64,000 nt of DNA, taken from contig JAZKUF010000002.1 in the NCBI GenBank assembly GCA_036625225.1, positions 1,054,001 through 1,118,000 on the forward strand. Reading direction: 5' to 3'. Source of the stretch: Accumulibacter jenkinsii. Lineage in GTDB: Bacteria > Pseudomonadota > Gammaproteobacteria > Burkholderiales > Rhodocyclaceae. The notes beneath the pieces were generated by a model. The model saw only the letters and a program-made list of their open reading frames with translations, did no database searches and was not told the origin of the DNA. Positions 6,753-15,755 of this stretch are shown piece after piece. The position numbers and the translations under genes are program-made. Position 1 is the stretch's first letter, and each line of letters opens with the position of its first letter.

Positions 6753-9533
6753 ATGAACCGATGGAGCAAGGCGCTGGTCTGGGTGCTGTCATGGCTGACC
6801 CTGGCTTTGGCGCCGCCGGCGCTGCATGCCCGCCAGCCGCTGGCAGCGAAACCGCCTGGCGGGGTCGAAAAACTGTCGACGGTCGAAGGCATCAGCGAGT
6901 ACCAGCTCGCCAACGGCCTGCGCTTCATCCTTTTCCCTGATGCGGCCAAACCGACAGCGACCGTCAATGTCACCTATCTGGTCGGTTCCCGGCACGAGAA
7001 TTATGGCGAGAGCGGCATGGCTCACCTGCTCGAGCATCTGATCTTCAAAGGGTCGAAGCGCTTCCCGGATGTCTCGCGACAGTTCCAGGCGCGCGGCTTC
7101 GAGATCAACGGCACGACCTGGCTCGACCGGACGAATTACTACCTCACGTTTGCCGCCAGCGACGACAACCTCAAGTGGGCGCTGGCCTGGAGCGCCGACG
7201 CCATGGTCAACTCATTCATCGCCCGCAAAGACCTCGAAAGCGAGATGAGCGTCGTGCGCAACGAATTCGAGATGGGAGAAAACGAGCCGGCCAGCGTCCT
7301 GTTCAAACGCCTGCAGGCGATGCTTTTCGACTGGCACAACTATGGCAACAGTACGATCGGCGCGCGCAGTGATATCGAGAACGTCCGTATTGAGAACCTC
7401 CAGGCTTTCTACCGCAAGTTCTACCAGCCCGACAACGCGGTCCTGACAGTGGCCGGCCAGTTCGACGAACGAAAAGTGCTCGACTGGATCGTCGCCACTT
7501 TCGGCGCGTTGCCGCGGCCGACCCGCTCGCTACCCGAACACTGGACGCTGGAGCCCGCCGCCGATGGCGAGCGGCAGTTCGTGCTGCGGCGCAAGGGCGA
7601 AGTACAACTCGTGGCCCTCGCTTATCGCACGCCGTCCACCCTGCACGCCGACGCGGACGCAATCGACATGGCTGCTGCGGTCCTCGGCGACACACCGAAC
7701 GGTCGCCTTTATCGGTCGCTGGTCCAGACCGGGCTGGCGTCACAGGTTTTCGCCTACACCGTCAATACCCGCGAGCCGGGCTTCGTGGTCTTCGGTGCGG
7801 TGGTCGACAAACACCAGGCGCTCGATCCGGTGCGCGACCGGATGATCGAGGTGATCGAGGGCGGCTTGGCGCGCGAGGCGATCAGCGCGACCGAACTCGC
7901 CCGCGCGAGGGCGCAGGCGCGCACGGCGTACGAGCGCGCGCTGGCCGATCCGGAGGCCTTCGCGGTGATGCTTTCCGAGTACATCGCGCTCGGCGACTGG
8001 CGGCTTTTCTTTGCCTCCCGCGATCAACTGGATGAGCTCAAGGGCGAGCAGATCGACGCCGCCGCAGGCCGGTATCTGGTGCGCAACAACCGCGTCCTCG
8101 GCACTTTCATCCCCGACGATGCGCCGCAACGCGCGCTCCTGCCGCCGACGCCCACGGCCGCCGATCGACTCGCGGGTTTCAGGCCACAGACCAAGTCCGA
8201 TGCCGGCGAAATCTTCGACCCCAGCTACGAAAATCTGGACCGTCGCACCCGTCGACTGACTTTCGGCGACCTCAAGGTCGCTCTGCTGGCGAAGAAAAAC
8301 CGGGGCCAGACGGTCAATGTCGCGATGAATTTCCGCTGGGGCGACCAGCACTCGCTGCAGAACCGCACGCTCACCGGCGGTCTCGCCATGGCCATGGTCG
8401 CCCGCGGCACCCGCCAGTTGAGCCGGCAGCAGATTGCCGACGAAATCACCCGCCTGAAGGTCCGTGGCCGCCTGACCCACTTCGAGACGACACGCGAGCA
8501 GCTGCCCGAAGCGCTGGCCCTGGTGGCGCAGATGTTGAGCGACCCCAGCTTTCCGCCGGCCGAGTTCGAGGAGCTTCGGCGCGAGTTCCTGACGGCTCTC
8601 CAGTCCCGGCTCGACAGTCCGGAAGATTTGTCGAGCGATGCCCTGAGTTCACATTTCAACCGCTATCCGCCCGGTGACCCGCGCTACCACCCGCCGCTGC
8701 CCGAACAGATCGAACACCTGCGCGAGGTCAGTCTCGAGCAGGTGATCCGCTATCAGCGCGAGCTGTTCGGCACGGCCCGTGGCGAAATCGCCATCGTCGG
8801 CGATTTCGACCAGGAACAAGTCGAAAAAGAACTGCAGCGGCTGTTTTCCGGGAACGTCTCGAGATCGCCCTATCAGCGCCTGGATCGCGAATACCGACCG
8901 GTCGCGCCGCAACGCATCGTCATCGACACACCCGACAAGGAAAACGCCTTTCTGCGCGCTCGTCTGGACTTCATGCTGCGCGACGACGACCATGATGCGG
9001 CTGCGCTGTACGTCGCGAACCACATTTTCGGCGGCCAGAGCGGCCTCGGCAGCCGCCTGCTGGAGCGTCTGCGCCAGCAGGAGGGGCTCAGCTACAGCGC
9101 CGGCTCGAGTCTGTCGATCGGCAGCCGCGAGCGGCTGTCGAGCTGGAGTGTTGCGGCAATGGTCGCGCCGCAAAATGCCGCCCGTGCCGAACAGGCGGTG
9201 CTCGAGGAAATACGGCGCGCCCGCAGGGACGGTTTCACTGCCGACGAAATCGACGCAGCGAAGCAAGGGATTGTCGAGGCGCGCTCGGTCGCCCGCTCGC
9301 AGGACAGTGCAGTCGCCTCGCGCTGGGTGTCATTCCTCGACCTGGGCCGCACCTGGCAGTTCTCCCGCGACTTTGAAGCGAGGCTGCTGGCGCTCGGTCG
9401 CGAGGACGTCAACGCCGCATTCCGCAGGTATATCGACCCCGCACAGCTGACGCTGGTGATCGCCGGCGATACCGGCAAGGGACTGGGCAACGGCGAGCGT
9501 CCGCTGCCGGCGACGCGCTCGGCGCCACAGTGA
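6753..9533 (+). CDS. M16 family zinc metallopeptidase, two-domain (pitrilysin/PqqL-like)
   Basis: 926 residues from the ATG at 6753, which gives a clean signal peptide (hydrophobic core, then LHA cleavage near residue 26), so the enzyme is likely periplasmic. The first M16 domain carries the inverted zinc motif HLLEH at residues 91-95 and the distal ligand in VVRNEFEMGEN (E171, 76 residues later). The second half is another M16 pair without HxxEH, as usual in this family, ending in a GQSGLGSRLLERLRQQEGLSYSA-type segment. It should degrade peptides in a clamshell chamber. GGAG lies eight bases before the start. Confidence 0.92.
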   Translation: MNRWSKALVWVLSWLTLALAPPALHARQPLAAKPPGGVEKLSTVEGISEYQLANGLRFILFPDAAKPTATVNVTYLVGSRHENYGESGMAHLLEHLIFKGSKRFPDVSRQFQARGFEINGTTWLDRTNYYLTFAASDDNLKWALAWSADAMVNSFIARKDLESEMSVVRNEFEMGENEPASVLFKRLQAMLFDWHNYGNSTIGARSDIENVRIENLQAFYRKFYQPDNAVLTVAGQFDERKVLDWIVATFGALPRPTRSLPEHWTLEPAADGERQFVLRRKGEVQLVALAYRTPSTLHADADAIDMAAAVLGDTPNGRLYRSLVQTGLASQVFAYTVNTREPGFVVFGAVVDKHQALDPVRDRMIEVIEGGLAREAISATELARARAQARTAYERALADPEAFAVMLSEYIALGDWRLFFASRDQLDELKGEQIDAAAGRYLVRNNRVLGTFIPDDAPQRALLPPTPTAADRLAGFRPQTKSDAGEIFDPSYENLDRRTRRLTFGDLKVALLAKKNRGQTVNVAMNFRWGDQHSLQNRTLTGGLAMAMVARGTRQLSRQQIADEITRLKVRGRLTHFETTREQLPEALALVAQMLSDPSFPPAEFEELRREFLTALQSRLDSPEDLSSDALSSHFNRYPPGDPRYHPPLPEQIEHLREVSLEQVIRYQRELFGTARGEIAIVGDFDQEQVEKELQRLFSGNVSRSPYQRLDREYRPVAPQRIVIDTPDKENAFLRARLDFMLRDDDHDAAALYVANHIFGGQSGLGSRLLERLRQQEGLSYSAGSSLSIGSRERLSSWSVAAMVAPQNAARAEQAVLEEIRRARRDGFTADEIDAAKQGIVEARSVARSQDSAVASRWVSFLDLGRTWQFSRDFEARLLALGREDVNAAFRRYIDPAQLTLVIAGDTGKGLGNGERPLPATRSAPQ

Positions 9534-9564
9534 CCGGCCCGCGGCGGCTACCGACAGCGCTGGT

Positions 9565-9999
9565 TTACCGCTTCAGACTGTCGCGAATCTCGCGCAGCAG
9601 CAGCACGTCCTCGGCCGGCTCCGGCGCTGACGCGGCGACGGCCGGCAACTCGTTGCGCTTCAGGCGATTGACCTGCTTGATCATGATGAAGATGATGAAG
9701 GCCAGGATGACAAAGTTCACCAGGATGGTAAGGAAGCTGCCGTAGGCAAAAACCGGCACCTGCGCCTTCCTGAGGGAATCGAGGGTGCGCACGCTCCCTT
9801 CGGGGATGGTGCCCAGAACCAGGAACATTCCCGAGAAATCCAGCCTGCCGCCCATGATCCAGGCAACAAAGGGCATGATCAGATCAGCGACCACCGACTC
9901 GACGATCTTGCCAAAAGCGCCGCCAATGATCACGCCCACCGCCAGATCCATGACATTGCCCTTGACGGCAAACTCTTTGAACTCCTGCACCATGCTCAT
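9565..9999 (-). CDS. mscL: Large-conductance mechanosensitive channel MscL
   Basis: 144 residues. N-terminal amphipathic helix, TM1 with NVMDLAVGVIIGGAFGKIVESVVADLIMP (the MscL signature), periplasmic loop, TM2 around FLTILVNFVILAFIIFIMIKQ, and a cytoplasmic C-terminal helix ending in EDVLLLREIRDSLKR. Opens under membrane tension to release solutes during osmotic downshock. Three in-frame ATGs occur at 10005, 9999 and 9993; 9999 has the best spacing (six bases) from GGGGGAG. Convergent with the M16 peptidase gene. Confidence 0.96.
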   Translation of the reverse strand: MSMVQEFKEFAVKGNVMDLAVGVIIGGAFGKIVESVVADLIMPFVAWIMGGRLDFSGMFLVLGTIPEGSVRTLDSLRKAQVPVFAYGSFLTILVNFVILAFIIFIMIKQVNRLKRNELPAVAASAPEPAEDVLLLREIRDSLKR

Positions 10000-10091
10000 G
10001 CCCATCTCCCCCGTGTCGTTGTTCGAAATGCCGGACGCTTGTCGCCCGGCGGCCGGCGATTATAGGCAAAAAACGGGGATGGTGCAGCGCT

Positions 10092-11249
10092 TTACAGCCG
10101 ACGCAGTTTGTCGCCCGCCGCCGCCAGCGTCGTTTCCTGTTTGGCGAAACAGAAGCGCACCACCTGGTCGTCCCGCCCATCGTGGTAGAAAGCCGACACC
10201 GGAATCACTGCGACTCCTGCCTCGCGAGTCAGCCAGTGGGCAAACTTGCGGTCAGGCCAATCCGCGATCGCGCGGTAGCGTGCGAGTTGAAAGTAGGTGC
10301 CGCGGCAGGCGAGCAACTCGAAGCGCGAGCCGTCGAGTTGCCGCTGGAAGAATTCGCGCCTGGCCTGGTAGAACGCCGCCAGCCCGAGGTGGCGCGAGGC
10401 GTCTCGCATGTACTCGGCGATGGCGAACTGGCACGGCGTGTTCACCGTGAAGACGTTGAACTGATGGACCTTGCGGAACTCGGCCATGAGGTCGCCAGGC
10501 GCCAGCACGTAACCGATTTTCCAGCCGGTGATGTGGTAGGTCTTGCCGAACGACGAAACGACGATGCTGCGCGCTGCAAGTTCGGGATGAGCAGCAACAC
10601 TCTGGTGAGCGACGCCATCGAATACGATGTGCTCATAGACCTCGTCCGCCAGCAACACGATGTCGGTGTCGCGTGTCAGTTCCGCGAGCAGCGACAGATC
10701 TTCGGCTTCGAGCAGGCTGCCGGTCGGGTTGTGCGGTGAATTGATGATGATCATTCTTGTGCGCGGACTCAGCAGCGAACGGACCGCGTCCCAGTCCGGC
10801 CGGTATGCCGGGAAGCGCAGCGCTGCGTACACCGGCGTGCCACCGACGGTCTCGATCGCCGGCACGTAGCTGTCATAGACCGGCTCGAAGACGATGACCT
10901 CGTCGCCAGGGCGCACGAAAGCGGCGATGGCGGTGAAGATCGCCTGCGTCGCGCCGGCCGTGACGGTGATCTCGCGCTCGGCGTCGTAGCCTGCGCCGTA
11001 CAGCGCCATGATCTTGTCGGCGATCGCCGCGCGCAACTCGACCACACCGGCCAGCGGCGGATACTGGTTTCGTCCCTCGCGCATCGCTCGCGAGGCGGCG
11101 TCGAACAGCGAGGGGTCGGCCTGAAAATCCGGAAAACCCTGCGACAGGTTGATTGCGCCACAGTCGGCCGCGAGCTTCGACATGACGGTAAAGATGGTGG
11201 TCCCGACCCCGGGCAGCTTCGAATCGATGATGACGGACGACTGGCGCAT
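10092..11249 (-). CDS. PLP-dependent aminotransferase, methionine/kynurenine type (YbdL-like)
   Basis: 385 residues, fold-type I class I/II aminotransferase. It shows NLSQGFPDF, TAGATQAIF, NSPHNPTG, LADEVYEHIVFDG and the PLP lysine in SSFGKTYHITGWKIGY. This combination marks the methionine aminotransferase/kynurenine-oxoglutarate transaminase group, acting on methionine, glutamine or aromatic amino acids in the cytoplasm. Length is normal. The gene is monocistronic and divergent from the PilZ-like gene. ybdL is the closest recognised name but exact substrate is not provable. Confidence 0.88.
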   Translation of the reverse strand: MRQSSVIIDSKLPGVGTTIFTVMSKLAADCGAINLSQGFPDFQADPSLFDAASRAMREGRNQYPPLAGVVELRAAIADKIMALYGAGYDAEREITVTAGATQAIFTAIAAFVRPGDEVIVFEPVYDSYVPAIETVGGTPVYAALRFPAYRPDWDAVRSLLSPRTRMIIINSPHNPTGSLLEAEDLSLLAELTRDTDIVLLADEVYEHIVFDGVAHQSVAAHPELAARSIVVSSFGKTYHITGWKIGYVLAPGDLMAEFRKVHQFNVFTVNTPCQFAIAEYMRDASRHLGLAAFYQARREFFQRQLDGSRFELLACRGTYFQLARYRAIADWPDRKFAHWLTREAGVAVIPVSAFYHDGRDDQVVRFCFAKQETTLAAAGDKLRRL

Positions 11250-11398
11250 GGCGATCCGCGGCGGGCGCGGTGAAAAGTGAGCGAGCGCCTAGTTTAGGGT
11301 CACCTGACGGCGGCGACAAGGTCGATGGTCACTGCCGGCGACAGACTGGCCGACCCTCGCACCCCCTTCGCCATCCCCCCGACATGTCGCCTCGCAGG

Positions 11399-11543
11399 TA
11401 TAATCATGCGAGCGACAGTCGTTCGGCAAGCCATTGATTTCATGACTGACGCACTGCCCGAAGGGCAGTCATCGGGGGTCGCCGGAACGCATTCACCGGG
11501 ATTTCCGCAAGCCTCCACACAAACTCTTTGGCAGGTGGCCTGA
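11399..11543 (+). promoter_or_regulatory. Leader region with TATAAT, alternative hairpins and a possible 45-codon upstream frame
   Basis: A consensus TATAAT sits at 11399-11404 without a clear -35. Downstream, ACTGCCC (11453-11459) and GGGCAGT (11463-11469) form a tight hairpin, while ATGACTG (11442-11448) can pair with CAGTCAT (11466-11472); the two pairings exclude each other. A frame from ATG 11406 ends in TGA at 11541-11543, overlapping the ATG of the next gene (TGATG). The frame has no recognisable homology, so it may be a leader peptide or chance. Confidence 0.3.
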
Positions 11544-13054
11544 TGAACGAGACTGCTTTCAACGCTGCTGGCACCGATGGAAACGCGCCGCCGGCGTCCG
11601 GCATACGGACGATTCTGCAGTGGCTCGAACTGCCTCTCGCACCGCAACCCGCCGAGGAACTCCCGTCACTGCGCTCGCACCTCAAAGCCTTGCGCGACCT
11701 CCCGGGCAGCCCGGCGCAACGGGCTCGTGTCCTCGACGGCCTGTACACCCGCAGCAACCGGGTGGTCGCCAGCCTGCTGCCGGCGCTATGCACCCAACTG
11801 GTGCTGCCGGCCCCACGCAAGGAGCGGAGAATCGTTCGCAGCCTGGTCGACCTGCTGCAGATGCTCGTCGATGACCTGCTGGCGCTGCTTGATGCCGGTA
11901 ATGACCCGCGCGGCCCGGCGCCCGATCTTGTCCTCTGGCGCAGTCTGGAAACGCTCGCAAAACAGCTGCTGATCTGTGACCTGATCGCTTCGCCGGCGCG
12001 GACCGGCGCCTGGCAACAACTGCATGCGATCTACGCGACGGCGCGACACCGACAGCTGCATACGTCGAGGCCCAGGGGCGTCGGCCGCAGCATGCAGGAC
12101 ATCTACCATTCGACCATTCTCCTCGGCTGTGCTCAACCGGCGTCAATGACGCCGCCGGAAGTCCTGTTTCTTGCGGCCTACCTCGAATGCTTTGCCGACC
12201 AGATCGAACCGCTACCGGCAACGCCAACGCCCACCGTCGGCAGCTTCTGGATCGACCCCGAACGCGATCTGCCTGCCATCTCGTACATGCGCAGACCGCC
12301 TCCCCCGACGGTTGCCGTGGAGGGGTTTTCGTGCGATCGCCTCTGCCAGCTCCTCAGGGCACAGGTGGCCGAGCTCGATACCGGCAGCGCGCCGCGCGAA
12401 CTCAGACTGCCGGCATTCGCCGGCACCCCCGCCGGGCGGGGCGTTCTCCACCGATTGGCTAGCCGCTGGAGCGATGCCGGAAAGCGCCGTTTTCAACGCC
12501 GCCGACAGAATCACCGGACGCTTCTGACGGCAGGCATAGACGGCGTATGGAGACTCGGCAGAAAGGGACAAGCCGCCAATGTCGATTTATCCACGTGGAT
12601 CATCACCAACGAAAGCCCGGATGGCTATGCCGTCATGCATGTCTCGGGGCATACCGGGGTGCTGGCGGTCGGAGAACTTGCCGCGGTACGCATCGGATCG
12701 TCGGAAAACTGGCAGATCTGCATAGTCCGCTGGGCGCTGTCGGAAAATCCCGAGCACCTCGAACTGGGGCTGCAGATCCTGGCACCGAGAGCGGTGCCGG
12801 CGATTCTTGCACAGGCTTCTGGCGACGCAGGCACCGAGCATTTGCGAGTTCTCATCCTGCCCGAAATCCCGAAGCTGCATTCCGGTCAATCGCTGGTCGT
12901 CGCCTCAGGGGCGCTGGCAAGAGCGCACAAGAAGCTGCTGCTGGTGATCGAAGGGGAAAACGTCCTCATTCGCGAGGTCCACAGCACCGGCGTGGACGAG
13001 CAGACCGGAAGGATCGAGATTCTGTCGATCGAGCCCGATCAGGATCCAGTCTAG
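11543..13054 (+). CDS. Uncharacterised protein with C-terminal PilZ-like domain
   Basis: 503 residues. Residues 1-300 are mainly helical without recognised domain. The C-terminal part carries the two PilZ signature elements: RxxxR as RQNHR (residues 321-325) and [D/N]xSxxG as NESPDG (356-361), followed by a beta-strand pattern with VGELAAVRI, WQICIVRW and ELGLQIL, as in PilZ barrels. PilZ domains bind cyclic di-GMP, so this may be a c-di-GMP effector for adhesion, motility or polymer production. No membrane segment or signal peptide. The ATG at 11543 has AGGTGG upstream; a start at 11528 is an alternative. wrbA follows after 23 bases. Confidence 0.65.
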   Translation: MNETAFNAAGTDGNAPPASGIRTILQWLELPLAPQPAEELPSLRSHLKALRDLPGSPAQRARVLDGLYTRSNRVVASLLPALCTQLVLPAPRKERRIVRSLVDLLQMLVDDLLALLDAGNDPRGPAPDLVLWRSLETLAKQLLICDLIASPARTGAWQQLHAIYATARHRQLHTSRPRGVGRSMQDIYHSTILLGCAQPASMTPPEVLFLAAYLECFADQIEPLPATPTPTVGSFWIDPERDLPAISYMRRPPPPTVAVEGFSCDRLCQLLRAQVAELDTGSAPRELRLPAFAGTPAGRGVLHRLASRWSDAGKRRFQRRRQNHRTLLTAGIDGVWRLGRKGQAANVDLSTWIITNESPDGYAVMHVSGHTGVLAVGELAAVRIGSSENWQICIVRWALSENPEHLELGLQILAPRAVPAILAQASGDAGTEHLRVLILPEIPKLHSGQSLVVASGALARAHKKLLLVIEGENVLIREVHSTGVDEQTGRIEILSIEPDQDPV

Positions 13055-13065
13055 AGCCCGGCGGA

Positions 13066-13071
13066 TATAAT
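13066..13071 (+). promoter_or_regulatory. TATAAT -10 element immediately before wrbA (candidate leaderless start)
   Basis: Perfect TATAAT with exactly six bases (GCCGGC) to the ATG of wrbA, which would put the transcription start on or next to the A of ATG. No ribosome binding site is present and no good -35 was found, so both transcription from here and leaderless translation are inference. Confidence 0.4.
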
Positions 13072-13077
13072 GCCGGC

Positions 13078-13674
13078 ATGTCTGAAATTCTGGTTCTTTA
13101 CTACAGCCACCGGGGATCGGTGCGGGCACTCGCGCAGCAGATCGCGCGCGGCATAGAATCCACCGGCCGCGCAACGGCTCGCTTGCGAACGGTGCCCAGG
13201 GTTTCGGCGGTTTGTGCCGTCCGCGCTCCCGAAGTGCCTGTAGACGGCGCACCCTATGTCGAAGCGGCCGACCTCGAGCAATGCATCGGGCTGGCACTCG
13301 GCAGCCCGACCCGCTTCGGCAACATGGCGGCGGCAATGAAGTATTTCTGGGACGGCACCGCCGCCCAATGGAGCGGGGGAACGCTGGCCGGCAAACCCGC
13401 CTGCGTGTTTACCTCGACCGCGAGTGCGCATGGGGGCCAGGAAAGCACCTTGCTGTCGATGATGTTGCCGCTGCTGCACCACGGCATGCTGTTGATCGGC
13501 CTGCCCTACACCGAGCCCGCTCTCTCCTGCACGCGCAGTGGCGGCACGCCCTATGGCGCGAGTCATCTGGCGGGCGCTGACGGCAATCCGGTGCTCAGCG
13601 ACGATGAACGCCAACTCGCTTTCGCGCAGGGGCGGCGCCTCGCTACCCTCGCGCTGAAACTCGCCGCCGGATGA
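13078..13674 (+). CDS. wrbA: NAD(P)H:quinone oxidoreductase, WrbA family flavoprotein
   Basis: 198 residues with a flavodoxin-like fold. The FMN phosphate loop is at the N-terminus (LVLYYSHRGSVRALA), followed by GSPTRFGNMAAAMKYFWDGT and FTSTASAHGGQESTL, both WrbA hallmarks, and a C-terminal SGGTPYGASH. Two-electron reduction of quinones protects against oxidative stress. The start at 13078 agrees with the conserved N-terminus but lacks a ribosome binding site. Its stop overlaps the start of the DUF2069 gene by four bases; the wrbA-DUF2069 pair recurs in betaproteobacteria. Confidence 0.93.
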   Translation: MSEILVLYYSHRGSVRALAQQIARGIESTGRATARLRTVPRVSAVCAVRAPEVPVDGAPYVEAADLEQCIGLALGSPTRFGNMAAAMKYFWDGTAAQWSGGTLAGKPACVFTSTASAHGGQESTLLSMMLPLLHHGMLLIGLPYTEPALSCTRSGGTPYGASHLAGADGNPVLSDDERQLAFAQGRRLATLALKLAAG

Positions 13675-14015
13675 TCCGCATACTTTACCTGGCCGCCTGC
13701 GGCAGCCTGATCGCGCTGATTTTCCTCTGCCTCGCCTGGGAACTGCGTCTGGCGCCCGTGCAGCCGGGCGGCACCTGGCTGGCCCTGAAGTGCCTGCCGC
13801 TGCTCGCCCCGCTGTTCGGTATCCTCAACGGCCGCCGCTACTCGTACCAGTGGGCATCGATGCTGATCCTGCTGTATTTCACCGAAGGTATCGTACGCGC
13901 CACCACCGAGACCGGGACCGGACAATGGCTGGCGATCGTCGAGACCGCTCTCTCGCTGATCTTCTTCTGCGCCAGCGTCGGCTATGCCCGGCTCAGCCGC
14001 CCTGCGGCGCGCTGA
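13671..14015 (+). CDS. DUF2069 family membrane protein
   Basis: 114 residues with four hydrophobic segments (about residues 4-24, 35-55, 60-75, 85-107) and little else, matching the DUF2069 family of small inner-membrane proteins. The segment LPLLAPLFGILNGRRYSYQWASML is typical. ATGA overlap with wrbA implies translational coupling. Function is unknown. Convergent with leuA, 40 bases away. Confidence 0.85.
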   Translation: MIRILYLAACGSLIALIFLCLAWELRLAPVQPGGTWLALKCLPLLAPLFGILNGRRYSYQWASMLILLYFTEGIVRATTETGTGQWLAIVETALSLIFFCASVGYARLSRPAAR

Positions 14016-14055
14016 AAGGGGCGGACAGGACCGTCGTCAGCCGCAGGACTTTGCT

Positions 14056-15594
14056 TCAGACATCGCCCTGAGGATCCAGTCGGTCGGGAACCTGCAATTT
14101 GTTCAGGGCATTGAGGTAGGCCTTGGCAGAGGCAATGACGATGTCGGTATCGGCACCATTGCCATTGACGATTCGCCCTTCCCTTGCCAGGCGAACGGTC
14201 ACTTCACCCTGGGCGTCGGTGCCGGTGGTGATCGCATTGACCGAATAGAGCAGCAACTGCGCGCCGCTTGCGGCGACCGACTCGATCGCCTTGAAGGTCG
14301 CATCGACCGGTCCACTGCCGACACCCGCTGCCTTGCGTTCGACGCCACCGACCATCAGCGTGACATCCGCTGCAGGCGTCTCGCCGGTTTCGGAGCACAC
14401 TCGAGAATAGGCGAGTTTGTAATACTCGCCATCAGGGGTCAAATCTTCATCGGAAACCAGTGCCTGCAAATCTTCATCGAAGATCTCGTGCTTCTTGTCC
14501 GCAAGTTCCTTGAAACGGGCAAAAGCGGCATTCAGCGCCTCTTCGCTGTCGAGCACGATGCCCAGCGCAAGCAGACGCGACTTGAAGGCATTGCGGCCCG
14601 AATGCTTGCCGAGTACCAGCTTGTTCTGCGCCCAACCGACATCCTCGGCGCGCATGATCTCGTAGGTTTCGCGGTGTTTGAGCACGCCGTCCTGATGAAT
14701 CCCTGATTCGTGGGCAAAAGCGTTGGCGCCGACGACGGCCTTGTTCGGCTGCACCGGGTAGCCGGTGATCTGCGAGACCAGTTTGGAGGCAGGGACGATC
14801 TGCGTCGCGTCGATCCGCGTCTGTACCGGGAAAAGATCGCTACGGGTGCGCACCGCCATCACCACTTCCTCGAGCGAGGCGTTGCCGGCCCGTTCCCCGA
14901 GGCCGTTGATCGTGCATTCGACCTGACGCGCGCCGGCCTGCACGGCCGACAGCGAGTTGGCGACCGCCATGCCGAGGTCGTTGTGGCAATGGGTAGACCA
15001 CACCACCCGCTCGGCCCCCGGCACGCGTGCGATCAGCGTGCGCATGAGATCGCCCCACACCTGGGGAATGCTGTAGCCAACGGTATCGGGAACGTTGATC
15101 GTCGTCGCCCCCGCCGCGATGGCGGCGGCGAACACTCGACAGAGAAAATCGGGTTCCGAACGCACGGCGTCTTCGGCCGAGAACTCGACGTCATCGGTGT
15201 ATTCGCGTGCCCAGTGCACGGCCCGCACGGCTGCCTCGACAACCTGATCTGGCGTCATGCGCAGCTTTTTCTCCATGTGGATCGGGCTGGTCGCGATGAA
15301 AGTGTGAATGCGGCCACGCGCAGCCGGGGAAATCGCCTCGCCGGCACGACGAATGTCATTCTCGTTGGAACGAGCCAGAGAACAGACGGTCGAGCCCTTG
15401 ATCACCTGTGCAATCGTCCTGATCGCGTCGAAGTCGCCGGGCGAAGCGGCGGCGAAACCGGCCTCGATCACGTCAACCTGCATCCGCTCCAGTTGGCGCG
15501 CAACGCGCAGTTTTTCTTCCTTGGTCATCGAAGCGCCAGGGCTCTGTTCGCCGTCACGCAAGGTCGTGTCAAAAATTACCAGATGCTCTTTCAT
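14056..15594 (-). CDS. leuA: 2-isopropylmalate synthase
   Basis: 512 residues, full-length long-type LeuA. The TIM barrel begins with FDTTLRDGEQSPGASM and contains the metal site STHCHNDLGMAVANS and TINGLGERAGNASLEEV. The C-terminal allosteric domain (about 390-512) should bind leucine for feedback inhibition. It condenses acetyl-CoA and 2-oxoisovalerate in the first committed step of leucine synthesis. GGAG lies eight bases before the ATG. It lies downstream of ilvBNC and pssA on the same strand; the 161-base gap before it leaves room for a separate promoter. Confidence 0.97.
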   Translation of the reverse strand: MKEHLVIFDTTLRDGEQSPGASMTKEEKLRVARQLERMQVDVIEAGFAAASPGDFDAIRTIAQVIKGSTVCSLARSNENDIRRAGEAISPAARGRIHTFIATSPIHMEKKLRMTPDQVVEAAVRAVHWAREYTDDVEFSAEDAVRSEPDFLCRVFAAAIAAGATTINVPDTVGYSIPQVWGDLMRTLIARVPGAERVVWSTHCHNDLGMAVANSLSAVQAGARQVECTINGLGERAGNASLEEVVMAVRTRSDLFPVQTRIDATQIVPASKLVSQITGYPVQPNKAVVGANAFAHESGIHQDGVLKHRETYEIMRAEDVGWAQNKLVLGKHSGRNAFKSRLLALGIVLDSEEALNAAFARFKELADKKHEIFDEDLQALVSDEDLTPDGEYYKLAYSRVCSETGETPAADVTLMVGGVERKAAGVGSGPVDATFKAIESVAASGAQLLLYSVNAITTGTDAQGEVTVRLAREGRIVNGNGADTDIVIASAKAYLNALNKLQVPDRLDPQGDV

Positions 15595-15755
15595 GTTCTG
15601 ACTCCGCAGCGAAGGGTGTAGATGGTATCTGCACGAAAACTCTAAAAATCATGATATGACAGGCTCTTATGGCGGTTTCGAAGCATCCTGTCAAGGTCAT
15701 CGGCCAGGCCCGGACGGCACGTCATCGCAGGCCTTGCGCGAAGGTTGCCAGCGAA

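Noticed and set aside
6421..6756. Rightward frame upstream of the M16 peptidase
   Set aside because: No ribosome binding site, no domain, and it overlaps the peptidase start.
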